Shown piece after piece: positions 12,000-21,939 of a stretch of 64,000 bases of DNA; the first letter of the stretch is position 1; each line of letters begins with the position of its first letter. The notes under the pieces were generated by a model. That model searched no databases and was not told the origin of the DNA. It was given only the letters and a program-made list of their open reading frames with translations. Location: positions 54,888,578 through 54,952,577 of the forward strand of contig CM054158.1 of assembly GCA_028751875.1 (NCBI GenBank), written 5' to 3'. The DNA comes from Rapana venosa. Taxonomy: Eukaryota; Mollusca; Gastropoda; Neogastropoda; Muricidae. Both the position numbers and the translations under genes were made by a program.

Positions 12000-13044
12000 T
12001 TAACCATATTTTGAATCGTTCTTTTTATGGTTTACTGCATCCTCACATGTTTTAGTCCACCATCTATTGCCCGTATGCTTTCCATTCTTGTTGCTTTTGT
12101 GTTTGGGAATAGAAAACTCAGCTGCATGTATGAGCTTTGCCACAAAATTGGAATAAAACTGATCTACATCATCCTCTTCGATCGTTTCAATATCAGTAGC
12201 CTGAAGGAATGATTGAAAAGAACTCCAGTCAGCCAATTTATATCGAAATTTAGGAATTTTATCCTCAATATGTGTTAGGTCTGATATTACAAGGTTCTCA
12301 AATGACAACGTAATAGGGCAATGATCACTTCCAAAACAATCCTCTTCAACATTCCAATAGCAATTGATAGCTAAACCTGAAGATATTAATGTTAAATCAA
12401 TAGCACTTGGTTTATGACTAGAAACATCAGGAATTCTGGTTACTCTACCATCATTCAATAAGTAAAGCTTTGAATCCACGATATTTTCTACCAAACGGTT
12501 GCTGGTGATAGTAGCGCACCCAGAATCCCAAAAAGGGGCATGAGAATTGAAATCACCCAGAATAATCCATTTATGTTTTGTGAAGTCTGTGTTTTTTAAC
12601 CAGTCAGTGTTGTCCCTTTTTTGGACCTTGAGGTAAATATACAGAAACTATATTTAATATGTCATCTTTGTTAAATTTGACTGTCACCCCTACATGATAT
12701 ATATCTGCTGTATGTTGCATAATAGGAGAAAACACAAGTTTATCATACTCTAAGCCCTGCCTGACATAATATGGCAGATTTTATTTTAGAATTTGTATCA
12801 CAGTCACACTGTGGTGGTAATAATAATTTGTTAATTTAGGCATTTTTGCTTTATCCACATTCAGGGATTGAAGTGCTAATATTGAGTAATTATCAGTAGT
12901 TAAAAACTGTGTAAAACCCAACAAGTTGGTGGCTATGCTGCGAGCATTCCACTGCAAGATTTTTACACCTCTAGAACGTTGTAATGACATGACCAAGTTT
13001 TTGTGGGTTTTTTTTCTCTCCATGGTATAGAACTTGTAATACAC
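12000..13044 (-). other. AP-endonuclease domain of the LINE
   Basis: Exonuclease-endonuclease-phosphatase fold segment recognised by the N-terminal QWNARS motif, the central GDFN motif and the C-terminal SDH motif. The frame breaks between about 12,500 and 12,780. The first Met at 13,044 sits in a plausible ORF2 start region about 250 bp after the end of ORF1. Confidence 0.8.
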
Positions 13045-13289
13045 AATGTTGCTGTCAATTGATTTTGGTTAATAATATCGCATACATAAGAACAATTAAA
13101 CATGAGCGTGGAAAGATCAGTGACTTAATATATAAAAACAAACGATAAAGTCCAGTACTGCAAACAATAAGAATCGAAAGTCAACGGTAGAATAAGACAG
13201 TGAATGCTTGGTAGTTAACAAGGAAAAATAAATAAATAATTAACCCCCAAACCAAACCAAACCCTGGCTTGAAAAGTCATGGACTTCCA

Positions 13290-14652
13290 TGAATGTGCGT
13301 GAGTGAGTGCATGCGTGCGTGTACATGTGTGACAGTTGATGAAGCATTAATGTTATTAAATGGAGAACGCCCATGGAGGTGGTGGAGGATACAGCTCAGG
13401 TGGCAGCAGGTGATGAGGTCTGTCGAGCCAAAGATTGCCGTTAAAAGAACGGCCAGTGTTGCTGGCACCAAACCCTCCGCGTCTCTGTCTTCTTCCTGGC
13501 CGTTCCCAAAACAGCTGACTCAGGTGACGTCCCAAGGTTCTGGCAACATTGCCAGCACCATGATAATTTAAATGAATGTCATCTTGCAGGTGTTTTAAAA
13601 AGGACGAATGTTCTCATGAGCAAGTGAGAAACGTTTTTGAAAGTTTTCTTTCACGATTTCCGAGAATGCATGGGCGTTGTAGAGCAGCACCGTCTTGCTT
13701 CCAGGAGTTGTTGCTTGACTGGGATCGCCCTGCTGCATACAACATGTGACTTCGGGAAAATTTCCTGAACAGCCTTTACAGCCGCTGTCATGGCTTTGCC
13801 ACATGCTGCAGGATCCTTCCCTTTGATGTCGTTGATGCCCGTATGCAGCACGACACAGTCTGGGGCAGGTTCTAGCTCCTGGCTAGCTTCTTCCGCCACT
13901 TTCTTGATGTTGTTGATAGTATAGGCTTTTTTCGATGCTACTTGGAGGCCATATGACAGAGCTAATCGTGTTGGGTTTATTTTGTTCATTGTGGAATCGT
14001 GCAAGATAAGGACACGAGGGAAGTCTGAGTCGGTTCCTTTGATCTGGGCAGGGGCCTGATTGGAAGGCGGTTTCCTCTTTTCCTCATTTTGCGTCATTGA
14101 TCGATTGACGTTTCCACCTTTGACGTCATGTTTTGAGTCTATTTTTACTTTTCTTCTGTTTTTGTTTTCTTCTTCTTTATCATCCACCCACCCTGCTCTC
14201 ATACTGCCCAATGCTTTTGGGGAGGGTCGAGAGATGCCTGGATTTGTTTTTAGGGCATCAGCATAAGAGACAGGGTGAGACTTTTTGCTTTTTGTAGGAC
14301 TATCTTCCTGCTTTGCAGTCTGGTTTACTTTTTGTTGACATAATAGTTGTTCGATTGTATCATTCTGTTTGCATACCGTTTTTTCTAGTTTTTCAATGCG
14401 TTCGCATAAGTTCATTATTACACATTTTAGATCCAATATGTGACTCACTGCGACAGATGGTAAAGATGACGCGTTCTGTAAGTCCCTAGAGCCTGGATCT
14501 TTAACGGTTTGCTGGGTGTTGTGCTGGGTTGGTCGCTTGGTTTGTCCGAATCTTGTCGCCGATTTGGCTTTATGAGGCTTGAGCTGGTCTTTTTTCTGGG
14601 GAGTCTTTAGCAGGCCTTGAGGAGGACCAGTCGGTCCAATTACTGATCCCAT
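13290..14652 (-). pseudogene. LINE ORF1 with coiled coil and SGNH/GDSL esterase domain, frameshifted
   Basis: The intact frame runs from the Met at 14,652 to 13,651 (333 codons). The first 100 residues are basic and Pro/Gln-rich. A predicted coiled coil follows (around LCERIEKLEKTVCKQNDTIEQ), then a charged linker, then a hydrolase fold. The hydrolase shows the SGNH blocks: VLILHDST (about 13,990-14,015), VVLHTGIND (about 13,828-13,860) and, after a frameshift near 13,690-13,700, DDIHLNYHG (about 13,560-13,586). Ser, Asn, Asp and His of the active site can therefore all be located. The tail is rich in Gly, Arg, Asn and Pro. ORF1 proteins of this kind are RNA-binding chaperones; the role of the esterase is not settled. 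A host esterase gene is less likely, because ORF2 follows on the same strand. Confidence 0.75.
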
Positions 14653-14777
14653 GCTTTGGTTCTTGTCATAGTGGCTGTTTTTTTTAACAAAATTTCCTCA
14701 GATAGTCAGTAGAATGGGCTTTCCACCATGTAGTGATACGGAAACCGTGTGTAAAGAACGTGGGGAGCCCCACCGCC

Positions 14778-14853
14778 ATCCCCCCCCCCCCCCCCCCACC
14801 ACCCCCCCCTCCAAATTCCCCCCCCCCCCTTTCCCCCCCCCCGCCCCCCCCCG
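14778..14853. repeat. Poly-C tracts
   Basis: Several C homopolymers of 7-18 bases separated by CACC, TCC, AAATT, TTT and G. The Pro-rich frames are artefacts. Confidence 0.95.
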
Positions 14854-15074
14854 GGATTTTATACTTTGTATTTTATTGTTTATTTTTCGTTTGCTCTGGC
14901 GTGGCCTTTTTGAAATGCTTTCGTGGTGTATTGGGTGCTATTTTTATTTCTATTTAATTCATTTATATTGAGGAGATTGGAATAATGCACTCATGTGATT
15001 TTTCTACATCCAGTTTTCACCATGTAGTATGAGGTCTTTGTAAATTTTGTATCTGTTTCCCTACAGGACTCAAA

Positions 15075-15200
15075 AAATGGGCCCCTACTCTTCCAGAAAA
15101 GCGGAAACAGGATTTATCGTGCGCAGATGTTCTGCTTGCGTTTCGAACCCACGGCCTCGGTTTTATAGTCCTCTCTCGGAAGGACTTTGACATTCAGTTC
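15075..15200 (-). mobile_element. SINE family A fragment
   Basis: The reverse complement contains GACTATAAAACCGAGGCC followed by AACGCAAGCAGAACATCT. Both match the body of the SINE at 18,366-18,670. The tRNA-like head is missing. Confidence 0.5.
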
Positions 15201-16330
15201 GATTTTTTGGGGGTCAAACTGGGAAAAAGAAAGGGTCGAGGCTGGGTAATTTCAAAAACCCACAACTATCATGGTTTACTTCGTTGGTAGGCAATACTTC
15301 TTAACCATTTTCTTCTCCTTCCTTCCTTCCTCTGTCGTGTGTGTGTGTGTAGTGTTGTGTGTGTCGGTTGTGTGATGGCAGGAGTGCAAACGACCCTTCT
15401 TGGATTGTGGATGTTCACAGGGAAGAGACCTGTGTATGCATGTGTGCTTTTCGGATGCCTTTCGTTGGGCGTGATTGTGGTTTGAGATGAACGGGAGAAA
15501 GACAAGACCGACGAGAGAAGAGAGAATAAGAGAGTGATTGACGAGTACTGGCAGGGGAGGCAAAGTTCTCATTGAGAGAGAGGAGGTAGAGAGTGGAGAA
15601 CTGACAGACAAGACAGACACATGAGAGAGTGAGGAGAGGAGACAGGAGAATCGTGAGAGAGAGATGAGAAGAGAGAGGAGGGAGAATGCAGTCTGGTCTG
15701 CTGGTAATGTATTCAGGCTTCATGTAAATTTTGCCGTGCCTTTCCTGGTATTGTCGAAATGGTCTTTGGCTTTTCATGTCCATTGTTTTTGTGTTTTCCT
15801 TTTGCTTTCCTTTTTTGGGTGAGTTGTGTTGTGAGTGTTCGTTTTTCTGTGTGCTCTCCCAAGTCCCCAAGTTGTGGCTTTGTTGGTTCTTCACGTTCCC
15901 CTTGGGGTTTTTATTGAAATTAAATCTTGGAATCCTTGAAAATCATCAATCTATTAAAAAAACCCCATACAAACATGCATACATTCATTATCCTTCCTCC
16001 TCTTTCTCATCCTTCTCCTACACCTCTCTTCCTCATCATATATCTCTCTTATGTCTCTCTACTATATCTATCTGTGTCTGTTGTTGTTCGTCTGTCTCTG
16101 TCTGTGTGTTTCTCTGTTGTATTGTCTGTCTCTCTTTCATCTGACTTAAGTTAGCATTTTTCATTTTGTTTATTAGTAGTATTAGTTGTGTTTTATAATT
16201 GTTCTTGTATCAGATGTTTTGAATTTTTGGGAACACCTGTAACGTTTTTGAAGACAGGGAGGAGCCGTGTACTATTTCCCTGAAACATGCCTTTGGTCAA
16301 CTTAACAATTTCTTATCAATCTGCGGACCC
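15200..16330. other. No supported gene; GA-rich and CT/GT-rich patches
   Basis: GT run at 15,338-15,366, GA-rich stretch at about 15,490-15,690, pyrimidine-rich stretch at about 15,985-16,140. No exon with convincing splice signals and coding character was seen. Confidence 0.5.
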
Positions 16331-16640
16331 CGAGTTAGAATTCCAAGAGAAGGGATTTCTTCATCAGCGCCCCACTCCACTTCCCCTTTCTCCCCCTCAA
16401 AAGTCCTTCAGATGGGAGACTTAAATCGAGGTCCTCCTGTCGGCGGATCGCATTGCAAAAAACTTCTTGTGCCACATTATGCTTGTCAGAAATGTAGGCC
16501 AATTGGTGTGCCAGTGGGGATACAGATGGACAAATTGCAATAAATGTATACAATGTGAACTCTGGATGTTTAAAATATGCACATGAGTGCATTATTCCAT
16601 TATCTCGAAAATAAAAGAATAAAAGATCTAAATTTTTTTT
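16330..16640 (+). mobile_element. SINE family A copy, old
   Basis: Matches the family body: GAGACTTAAATCGAGGTCCTC, then GGCCAATTGGTGTGCCAGTGGG, GATACA, CTCTGGATGT and an end reading ATGAGTGCATTATTCCATTA, followed by an ATAAAAG tail. The head is poorly preserved. Confidence 0.65.
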
Positions 16641-17101
16641 TAAATGATAATTCACATACTCCAATTTTTTCGTGTATGTGCTGCATAATAATGCTCTCCT
16701 TCTCTGAATCAGTTTTTTTTTTTTTTTTTTTTTTTTTTTAATGCAGAATTTTGTTTTTTAAATTTAAACACACACAGAAAATAGAATAAACAAGAAACAA
16801 ATGAGAGCTCAATTAAAAACAGTGATAATAAACTTGTGTGGTTAACTTGTTTATTAGTCCCGACGCCACAGGGCGGCGCATATTAAAGGCCTTGTTGTTT
16901 TATTTGCAAAAGGTGGATATTATAGGAAGAAAACTGTTCATTTCCTAGTTGAATTTTTTGTTAGCAAATTCAGTTTTTGATTGTTCCTGGTATACTTATT
17001 GTTAATGCTACACTTCTAGCTTGCCTATTCATTATGGCAAAAAAGACAAAAGTCTGAAATAGGAAAAATCATTAAAAACATGTTCCTTTGTCTTTTTATA
17101 G
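16640..17101. other. AT-rich DNA without a recognised gene
   Basis: Contains a T homopolymer at about 16,711-16,739 and a short GACGCCACAGGGCGGCGC patch at 16,861-16,878. Nothing else supported. Confidence 0.4.
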
Positions 17102-17168
17102 GCTAGGTCAAGGTTATTGTGTTGGGACACCACAAAGAGAAGTCATTCAACTAGCGGTACAATACACA
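17102..17168 (+). CDS. Candidate penultimate exon, unidentified gene 1
   Basis: The acceptor TTTTTATAG ends at 17,101 and the donor GTGAGT starts at 17,169. The 67-base exon has one leading base and 22 codons (LGQGYCVGTPQREVIQLAVQ and two more). It ends in phase 0, which matches the next candidate exon at 17,468. The composition is protein-like and lacks simple repeat, unlike its surroundings. The family was not recognised. Upstream exons were not found; they may lie left of the block and be cut off by the duplication boundary. Confidence 0.4.
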
Positions 17169-17467
17169 GTGAGTGAGTTCGACAGATTTCAAGGAGCAGT
17201 GTCATAGAGTCATTTTTCACATGAGGCGTGTGTGTTGTCTGTTAAAATCGCATGGTGGAGTAGCTGTGTGTTTGTGTGTTGTTTGTATGAGCTGTGTGTG
17301 TCGTTATGTGTATTTCTGTGTGTGTATCTGGTGTGGAAGGGTGTGTGTGTTGTATGTGTTGATGTATCTGCGTGAATGGGTGTGTATTACTGTCTGACTG
17401 TCTGTGTGAGCGTTTGTGCGTGTGTGGGTGCTAAGTTTTAAACCTTATTTACATTTTTTTTCAACAG

Positions 17468-17491
17468 GACTTCACATACCCAGATGACTGA
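17468..17491 (+). CDS. Candidate terminal exon, unidentified gene 1
   Basis: A strong pyrimidine tract with acceptor TTTTTTTCAACAG ends at 17,467. In phase 0, as required by the exon ending at 17,168, it reads DFTYPDD and then TGA at 17,489-17,491. The 299-bp intron between them is GT-rich. The model is short, so chance is possible. The agreement of acceptor, phase and stop is the support. Confidence 0.35.
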   Translation, partial: DFTYPDD

Positions 17492-17654
17492 TTACATTAT
17501 GTCCATTAAGGGGGAGACGTGATAGAGAGAGAGAGGAGAGAGAGAGAGTACGGTCTTTAAAGACAGTGAAGAGGAGAGAGTTGATGCCAGGTCTCTTTCT
17601 AGGTGTAAACTGAATGACCTTGACTGAATTGCTTGTATGTAGTGGGTTATTTCC

Positions 17655-17950
17655 GGTCGGGTTTTTTTTTTTTTTTTTTTATTGGTGAAAATGGGTTTTT
17701 AACATTTATATTGTTTGTTTTTTTAGGGTTTTTTTTTTTTTAAAAAAAGTGTTACATGTCAATGTTTCTTTTGTAAAAGTAAATATTAATGTGTGGGGGG
17801 TGTTTTTTTTTGGGTTTTTTTTTTTTTTTTTCAGGGGGGGGGAGAGGGGGGGGGAGGGTGTGTGTTGGTTGGTTTTTATTTTTTTTTTTTTTTTTGTTGT
17901 TTTAAAAGGGGGAGGGGGAGATTACTCTGTTGGTGTTTTTTTTCTTAATT
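17655..17950. repeat. T and G homopolymer-rich tract
   Basis: Repeated T runs of 10-20 and G runs of 7-9. It may be a real low-complexity tract or low-accuracy sequence. The Phe/Gly frame is not a gene. Confidence 0.7.
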
Positions 17951-18365
17951 AATAAGTATTGTTTCTTTAATTAAAAAAAAGGTCTTGTGCATGTGTTTTG
18001 ATAAAATATTAATTTTATCTAATTTGGTTATTTGATATTGATGTTATTTGAAACACCACAGACAAACACACACACAACAAACACACACACACAACACATA
18101 CTTCCCTCCAATTTGTTTTTGTTTCATCTGTCTGTTCTCCCCATTATTATCTTCTTCTCTCTCTCTATCATATATGTCATGTTTTTGGTTTTTTCCTATA
18201 TTTTGATTATGTTTGGTTTGACCACATTATAGGGCTGGTGGCATGAAGAAGAAAAATTTTGTTAATTCGTTCTTCTCCTCTCTCTCTCGCTCCTCCTCTC
18301 TCTCTTACTGAAGAATTTTAAAGGAGACTAACTAAAAAAGCCAACAAAGGAAGAAAAGTGGGGGG

Positions 18366-18670
18366 GACGGGATTAGCATAGTGGTTAGTAACCATTGTGT
18401 TCGTAATTGGAGGGGACCCGGGTTAGATTTCCCGTTCATGGGGTTATTTTCCCAGTTGGGGGACTATAAAACCGAGGCCTCTGTGTCGAGAACGCACCCA
18501 GAACATCTTGCACACACGTTAAATCTGTTCGCTTTTTGTAAGTGGAGGCCATTGTGTGCCGGTGGGAAACATATGACAGAATTGACAAAATCGCATACAC
18601 ACGGGGACTGGATGTACAAAAGCACATAATGTGCTTTACTCCATTTTCTCTATATAAAAGGAAAAAAAAA
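18366..18670 (+). mobile_element. SINE family A, tRNA-derived, best head in block
   Basis: A tRNA-like head has an A box TAGCATAGTGG near 18,374 and a degraded B box GGGTTAGATTTCCC near 18,420. The body starts with GACTATAAAACCGAGGCC and ends at GTGCTTTACTCCATTTTCTC, then TATAAAAGG and an A-rich tail. The same family is seen at 16,330, 18,700, 63,668 and (minus strand) 15,075. Confidence 0.75.
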
Positions 18671-18699
18671 GGAAAGAAAGAAAAAAAAAGAAAGGACGG

Positions 18700-18960
18700 T
18701 TAAACATCAGACTCCACTTTCCCCATAAGTTTTTTTGGATGAGGACTATAAAAAACGAGTCCTCTGTCACAGAACATCTTGCTCACACATTAATTCCTGT
18801 TAAACTTTTTGCAAGAGTAGGCCATTTGTGTGCAGGTGGGATACATATTGACAGAATTTGAAAAATTGCTTACACACGGACTGGATGTAAAAAAAAGATC
18901 ATGAGTGCCTTATTCCATTAAAATTCAATATAAAAGAATACAATAAAATTAAAAAAAATA
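18700..18960 (+). mobile_element. SINE family A, headless copy
   Basis: Body only: GAGGACTATAAAAAACGAGTCC, CAGAACATCTTGC, GGCCATTTGTGTGCAGGTGGG, ACACGGACTGGATGT and GAGTGCCTTATTCCATTAAA, then an A-rich tail. It lies directly after the complete copy, so the two are in tandem. Confidence 0.7.
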
Positions 18961-19195
18961 TAAAAACCTTCGATGCATGTCTGTCTTTCTGACTGTCTCT
19001 CGCATCTGTCTCTCTCTCTCTCCTCCACCATTCTTTGGTTCCAATTCTTTAAAAGAACATCCGATATAGCGGAGTCGGACAGGTGGTGTGTTTGAGGTCC
19101 TGTTGAAGAACAGTCGATACTTTAAAAACCCTAACACCCCCCCCCCCTCACCTCCCCTTGTGCCCTCACCCCCCCCCCCCCTCTTCCCGAATCAG

Positions 19196-19299
19196 GACCC
19201 TATAAATTGTCATCATGCCAACTATCCTCAGGGACCAATGACGGAACAGTGCATCATCTTCCTCAGGGTCTGTCCCAACTTTTGGAAACCAACACTGAG
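19196..19299 (+). CDS. Candidate exon, unidentified gene 2
   Basis: A C/T-rich tract with acceptor CCCGAATCAG ends at 19,195. The open frame reads PYKLSSCQLSSGTND, continues with GTVHHLPQGLSQLLETNTE, and ends in phase 0 at a GTTTGT donor (19,300). The next candidate exon begins in phase 0. A second frame through the same bases is also open, so the choice rests on phase agreement. The family was not recognised. Confidence 0.3.
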
Positions 19300-19306
19300 G
19301 TTTGTA

Positions 19307-19338
<32 letters not shown>

Positions 19339-19435
19339 TCATCTCTCTTCTCTCTCCCTTGCTCTTTATCTCTTTCTAATGTTCTTCTTCTCAGTTGTTG
19401 AAACTATGAAATCTTTTTTCTTTTGGCAATCTCAG

Positions 19436-19531
19436 CTAATTTTCTTTTCTATATGGTTTGAAAAGTACAGGCAGGAGTATGTTGGAAAATCCTGGAGATA
19501 TAGACAATTTGAAATACCTGTTTATAAGTAA
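19436..19531 (+). CDS. Candidate terminal exon, unidentified gene 2
   Basis: The acceptor CAATCTCAG ends at 19,435. The frame reads LIFFSIWFEKYRQEY, continues VGKSWRYRQFEIPVYK and stops at TAA (19,529-19,531): 31 codons plus stop. The aromatic- and charge-rich sequence is unlike the CT-repeat intron before it (19,300-19,435). The short intron is plausible. Identity unknown. Confidence 0.3.
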   Translation, partial: LIFFSIWFEKYRQEYVGKSWRYRQFEIPVYK

Positions 19532-19559
19532 ATAATTTTTTGTACATTTTTTAGGGGGT

Positions 19560-20280
19560 TAGGTTCCATGGTCTACGTAGTTGGTGGTTTGTCAGGTTTG
19601 CCTTATATGTTCATGTTTAACTTGGGCTTTGGTTATATTGTTGGTTTGACCCCATTTGCTAAAGGTGCCGGTGGCCTGAATATTAATTCTGGCCAATGTT
19701 CCTCTCTCCTTTTCTCTCAGGAGTGTTTAATTGGGACTAAAGTGATTGGCAGGGACAAGGGAAGAAGAGTATTAGCTGAAGAGCAAGCCGGTTTTGAGCA
19801 ATGTGACAGACACAGTTGATATTAGTTGATTCTTTCTTGGTCAAGTAACATTTGCTTTCATTTAAACCTAGACGTTGCTTTTGTAGGAATTTAGTAAGGC
19901 CTTCACTTCTGTTATTCTAATATAATTAGTGAATAATAACTATGCAAAAACGGTTTTGTTTGGTATTATTTTTCATTGCTACGTTGTTCACCTGTCTATC
20001 TAGTTCAGATTTGGATTGCATGTCTGAGCCGGAGTAATGAAATATTCTGATGTATTGAATGACGCTTTGGAGTGAAGCAAGGGCTGGACTTTTAGCCATG
20101 GTTATTTCTTGGTTTTGTTTTTTTTTTTTGGGTAAATGTACTAACTGTTGGAGCTTTCCCCTATATACAGTTTTTGTGTTTTGCTTTTTTAAAACAGAAT
20201 GTTTGTCATGAACAACTTAAGGGTTTTGCCGAGGGCTTAGGTGTGTGTCGAAATTGCATAGTATAATTTGTGTTTTTCAA
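19560..20280. other. Possible RT remnant, otherwise no recognised gene
   Basis: At about 19,770-19,800 the plus strand reads VLAEEQAGF, the signature of the RTE-type RT also seen at 57,930. It is the only recognisable LINE text here and breaks at once. The rest is unique-looking T-rich DNA. Confidence 0.35.
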
Positions 20281-20282
20281 AG

Positions 20283-20370
20283 TGTAGCAGTTTTATGAAA
20301 TGCTGTAGCAGTTTATGAAAAGTGTAGCAAGTTTATGGAAAGTCTAGCATGTTGGATGGAAAATGTATAG
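20283..20370. repeat. Short ~20-bp degenerate tandem repeat
   Basis: About four units similar to GTGTAGCAGTTTATGAAA. Confidence 0.7.
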
Positions 20371-20509
20371 AAAGGTGAAGAAAAGTCTTAGCTCTGTGAC
20401 CACGGACTCAAAAAAGTTGTAGAGATGGGGGTACACAGTTTGGCTTCGTGGGAGATTGGGAACCAGTGACTCTGTCAAAAGTTTGCATCTGATGCCCAAT
20501 GATTTGCAG

Positions 20510-20720
20510 TAGTAGTTGTTTGCCTTTTTAAAAAATCATCAGCTGCAATTGTTGCCAGTGTTTGTTGTTTGCCTTTTAAAAATTCATCAGCTGCCATTTT
20601 TGCCCAGTGTTTGTTGCAGTGTTTTTTTGTATTTTAAAACAATCATCAGCTTTACCATTGGGTGTGCCAGTGTTTGTTTGTGTTTGCTTGTTTTGCCTTT
20701 ATAAAGTTATCTGTTAATGA
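20510..20720. repeat. ~60-bp degenerate tandem repeat
   Basis: About three to four diverged units, each holding GTTTGCCTTTTAAAAA, ATCATCAGCTGC and TTGCCAGTGTTTGTT. Confidence 0.7.
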
Positions 20721-21530
20721 CTGGTGCCAGGCTTGTTTCTGAGTTAAATTACTTACCTGCCATTGGTTCTTTAAATACTCGAGTCAGATTTCAAACATTA
20801 GGTCAGTGTTCACTGGGGTCCTGAGTCTGGGGAAAAAAAAACTGGCGCATTGCCATTTTCTCTGTTGGTTGTTCTTGTGTCACGTCCTGACTTTGCTTGT
20901 TCTCACCCCCGTTCCTTCCCACCTGTCTGCCCCCAACGTACCTGTAAGCTCCTTATTGCCATTTCCCAAGGTAAAAGGGTCTGACTGTTTATCTTTTATT
21001 TTATTTTTGTTTTTTCTTTCTTTCTTTCCTGCCTATTTTCTTACAGAATTTTCTGTCTCGCTGTTTCATTTTTTGTTTCTCTGCCCCAGCCTTACCCTGG
21101 GTGCCTAGTTATTTTTTTGCATTCAATTCAGGGGCAGGAAGTCACAGGGAGTGTATATCTATGTCAGGGCCGCCATTGGGACTACATGCTTCCCTTACGC
21201 GCCACCCAGACAGTAGAGGGGTTTTGCATGCTGCTCTGGTCACCCTTGGGTGGTGCTTTGTGCTGCAATGTCTTGTGTTGAGCTAAAACAAGCAGCACCT
21301 GCATTTCCTTATTCCTTCTAATGGGAAATTGTTAGCTCAGTGGCGGGAGCCAGACCTGAGGGGGGGACACAAGACAGGGTGACGGCCACAATCAACGTCC
21401 CAATCCCTCCCAGACAATCTGTATCAATTGAACTGCCTGCCATGAAGGCTTGAAAGGAAGGTCATTAGCAATAGTCATTTTACTCTTATAAATAAAGGAG
21501 AGATTTTATGGAAAAATGTGTTCACTGTGT
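20720..21530. other. No supported gene
   Basis: Unique-looking DNA. A stretch at 21,130-21,300 has balanced composition and an upstream AATTCAG acceptor-like site, but no frame could be preferred. Confidence 0.4.
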
Positions 21531-21534
21531 GCTT

Positions 21535-21645
21535 GGTCGTGTGTGTGGTGTTGTGTGTGTTGTGGTGTGTGGTGTGTGTGTGGTGGTTGTAGTGTATGTT
21601 GTGTTGGTGTTGCGGTTGTGTGTGTGTGTGTGTCGTGTGCTTGTA
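21535..21645. repeat. (GT)n compound tract
   Basis: GT/GTGGT-rich run just upstream of candidate exon A. Confidence 0.85.
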
Positions 21646-21719
21646 CAAGCAGGCAGAATCGAGGGAACAATGGCTGTGTTCTTATTGATTGTCATTGGCT
21701 CTCGTGGCCCCCCCCCCAT

Positions 21720-21794
21720 TTCTTCCGTGACCCCCTGAACCCGTTCAAGGCGTGGAGGAGGAGCGAGGAGGTGGTGGAGCGTGTGATTTCAGGG
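21720..21794 (+). CDS. Candidate exon A, unidentified gene 3 (start unsure)
   Basis: The frame from about 21,726 reads RDPLNPFKAWRRSEE, continues VVERVISG and ends in phase 0 at a consensus donor GTAAGT (21,795). The 5' limit is not clear because a C homopolymer precedes it. The next candidate exon (22,530, better preserved as 1,687) also starts in phase 0. Charged helical-looking sequence; the family was not recognised. Confidence 0.4.
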
Positions 21795-21939
21795 GTAAGT
21801 GTCGTGTTGGTTTTGTGCTTGTGTTGTTGTGCTGTGTGGATCCAGAAACCCACACACCAATCATGCCTAGTAAGCTACCCTAGTAGCAATTTATTGCTAA
21901 CAATCCTTAAGTAATTCACTGAAAAATACCCCACCAAAG

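Larger units (their letters stand above)
9240..13044 (-). pseudogene. LINE ORF2 (APE-RT-RNase H-zinc knuckle), broken
   Basis: The ORF2 polyprotein nicks target DNA and reverse-transcribes the element RNA in the nucleus. Visible parts run from high to low coordinates. The endonuclease starts with ILQWNARSI near 12,950, has LGDFNSHAP at about 12,540 and GSDHCPI at about 12,310-12,338. RT shows RPIALTSHVGKVMEKII near 11,360, FDVKKAYDRVCH near 11,200 and QYADD near 10,920. RNase H and a C-terminal zinc-knuckle follow. The reading passes through many frames, for example breaks near 12,780, 11,990, 11,330, 10,850, 10,460 and 9,890. The Glu usually found after the Gln of the LQE endonuclease motif is Ser here. 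Not expected to be functional as written. Confidence 0.85.
9233..14660 (-). mobile_element. Near full-length degenerate LINE with esterase ORF1 and RNase H ORF2
   Basis: On the minus strand the order is ORF1 (13,290-14,652), a gap of about 250 bp, ORF2 (about 9,240-13,044), then an AT tract. ORF2 carries, in order, AP endonuclease, reverse transcriptase, RNase H and a CCHC zinc-knuckle. This architecture belongs to the APE-type non-LTR retrotransposons. RNase H points to the I-like groups, whereas an esterase in ORF1 is best known from CR1/L2-like elements, so the clade is left open. Frameshifts and stops in both ORFs mean the copy is dead, or that the sequence has indel errors. Its 5' 190 bp were copied into the second duplication block (30,848-31,035). 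Confidence 0.85.

Noticed and set aside
13651..14652. Stand-alone host GDSL/SGNH esterase gene
   Set aside because: An AP-endonuclease/RT ORF2 follows on the same strand at LINE spacing. A coiled coil and basic region precede the esterase, as in LINE ORF1 proteins. No signal peptide or introns.
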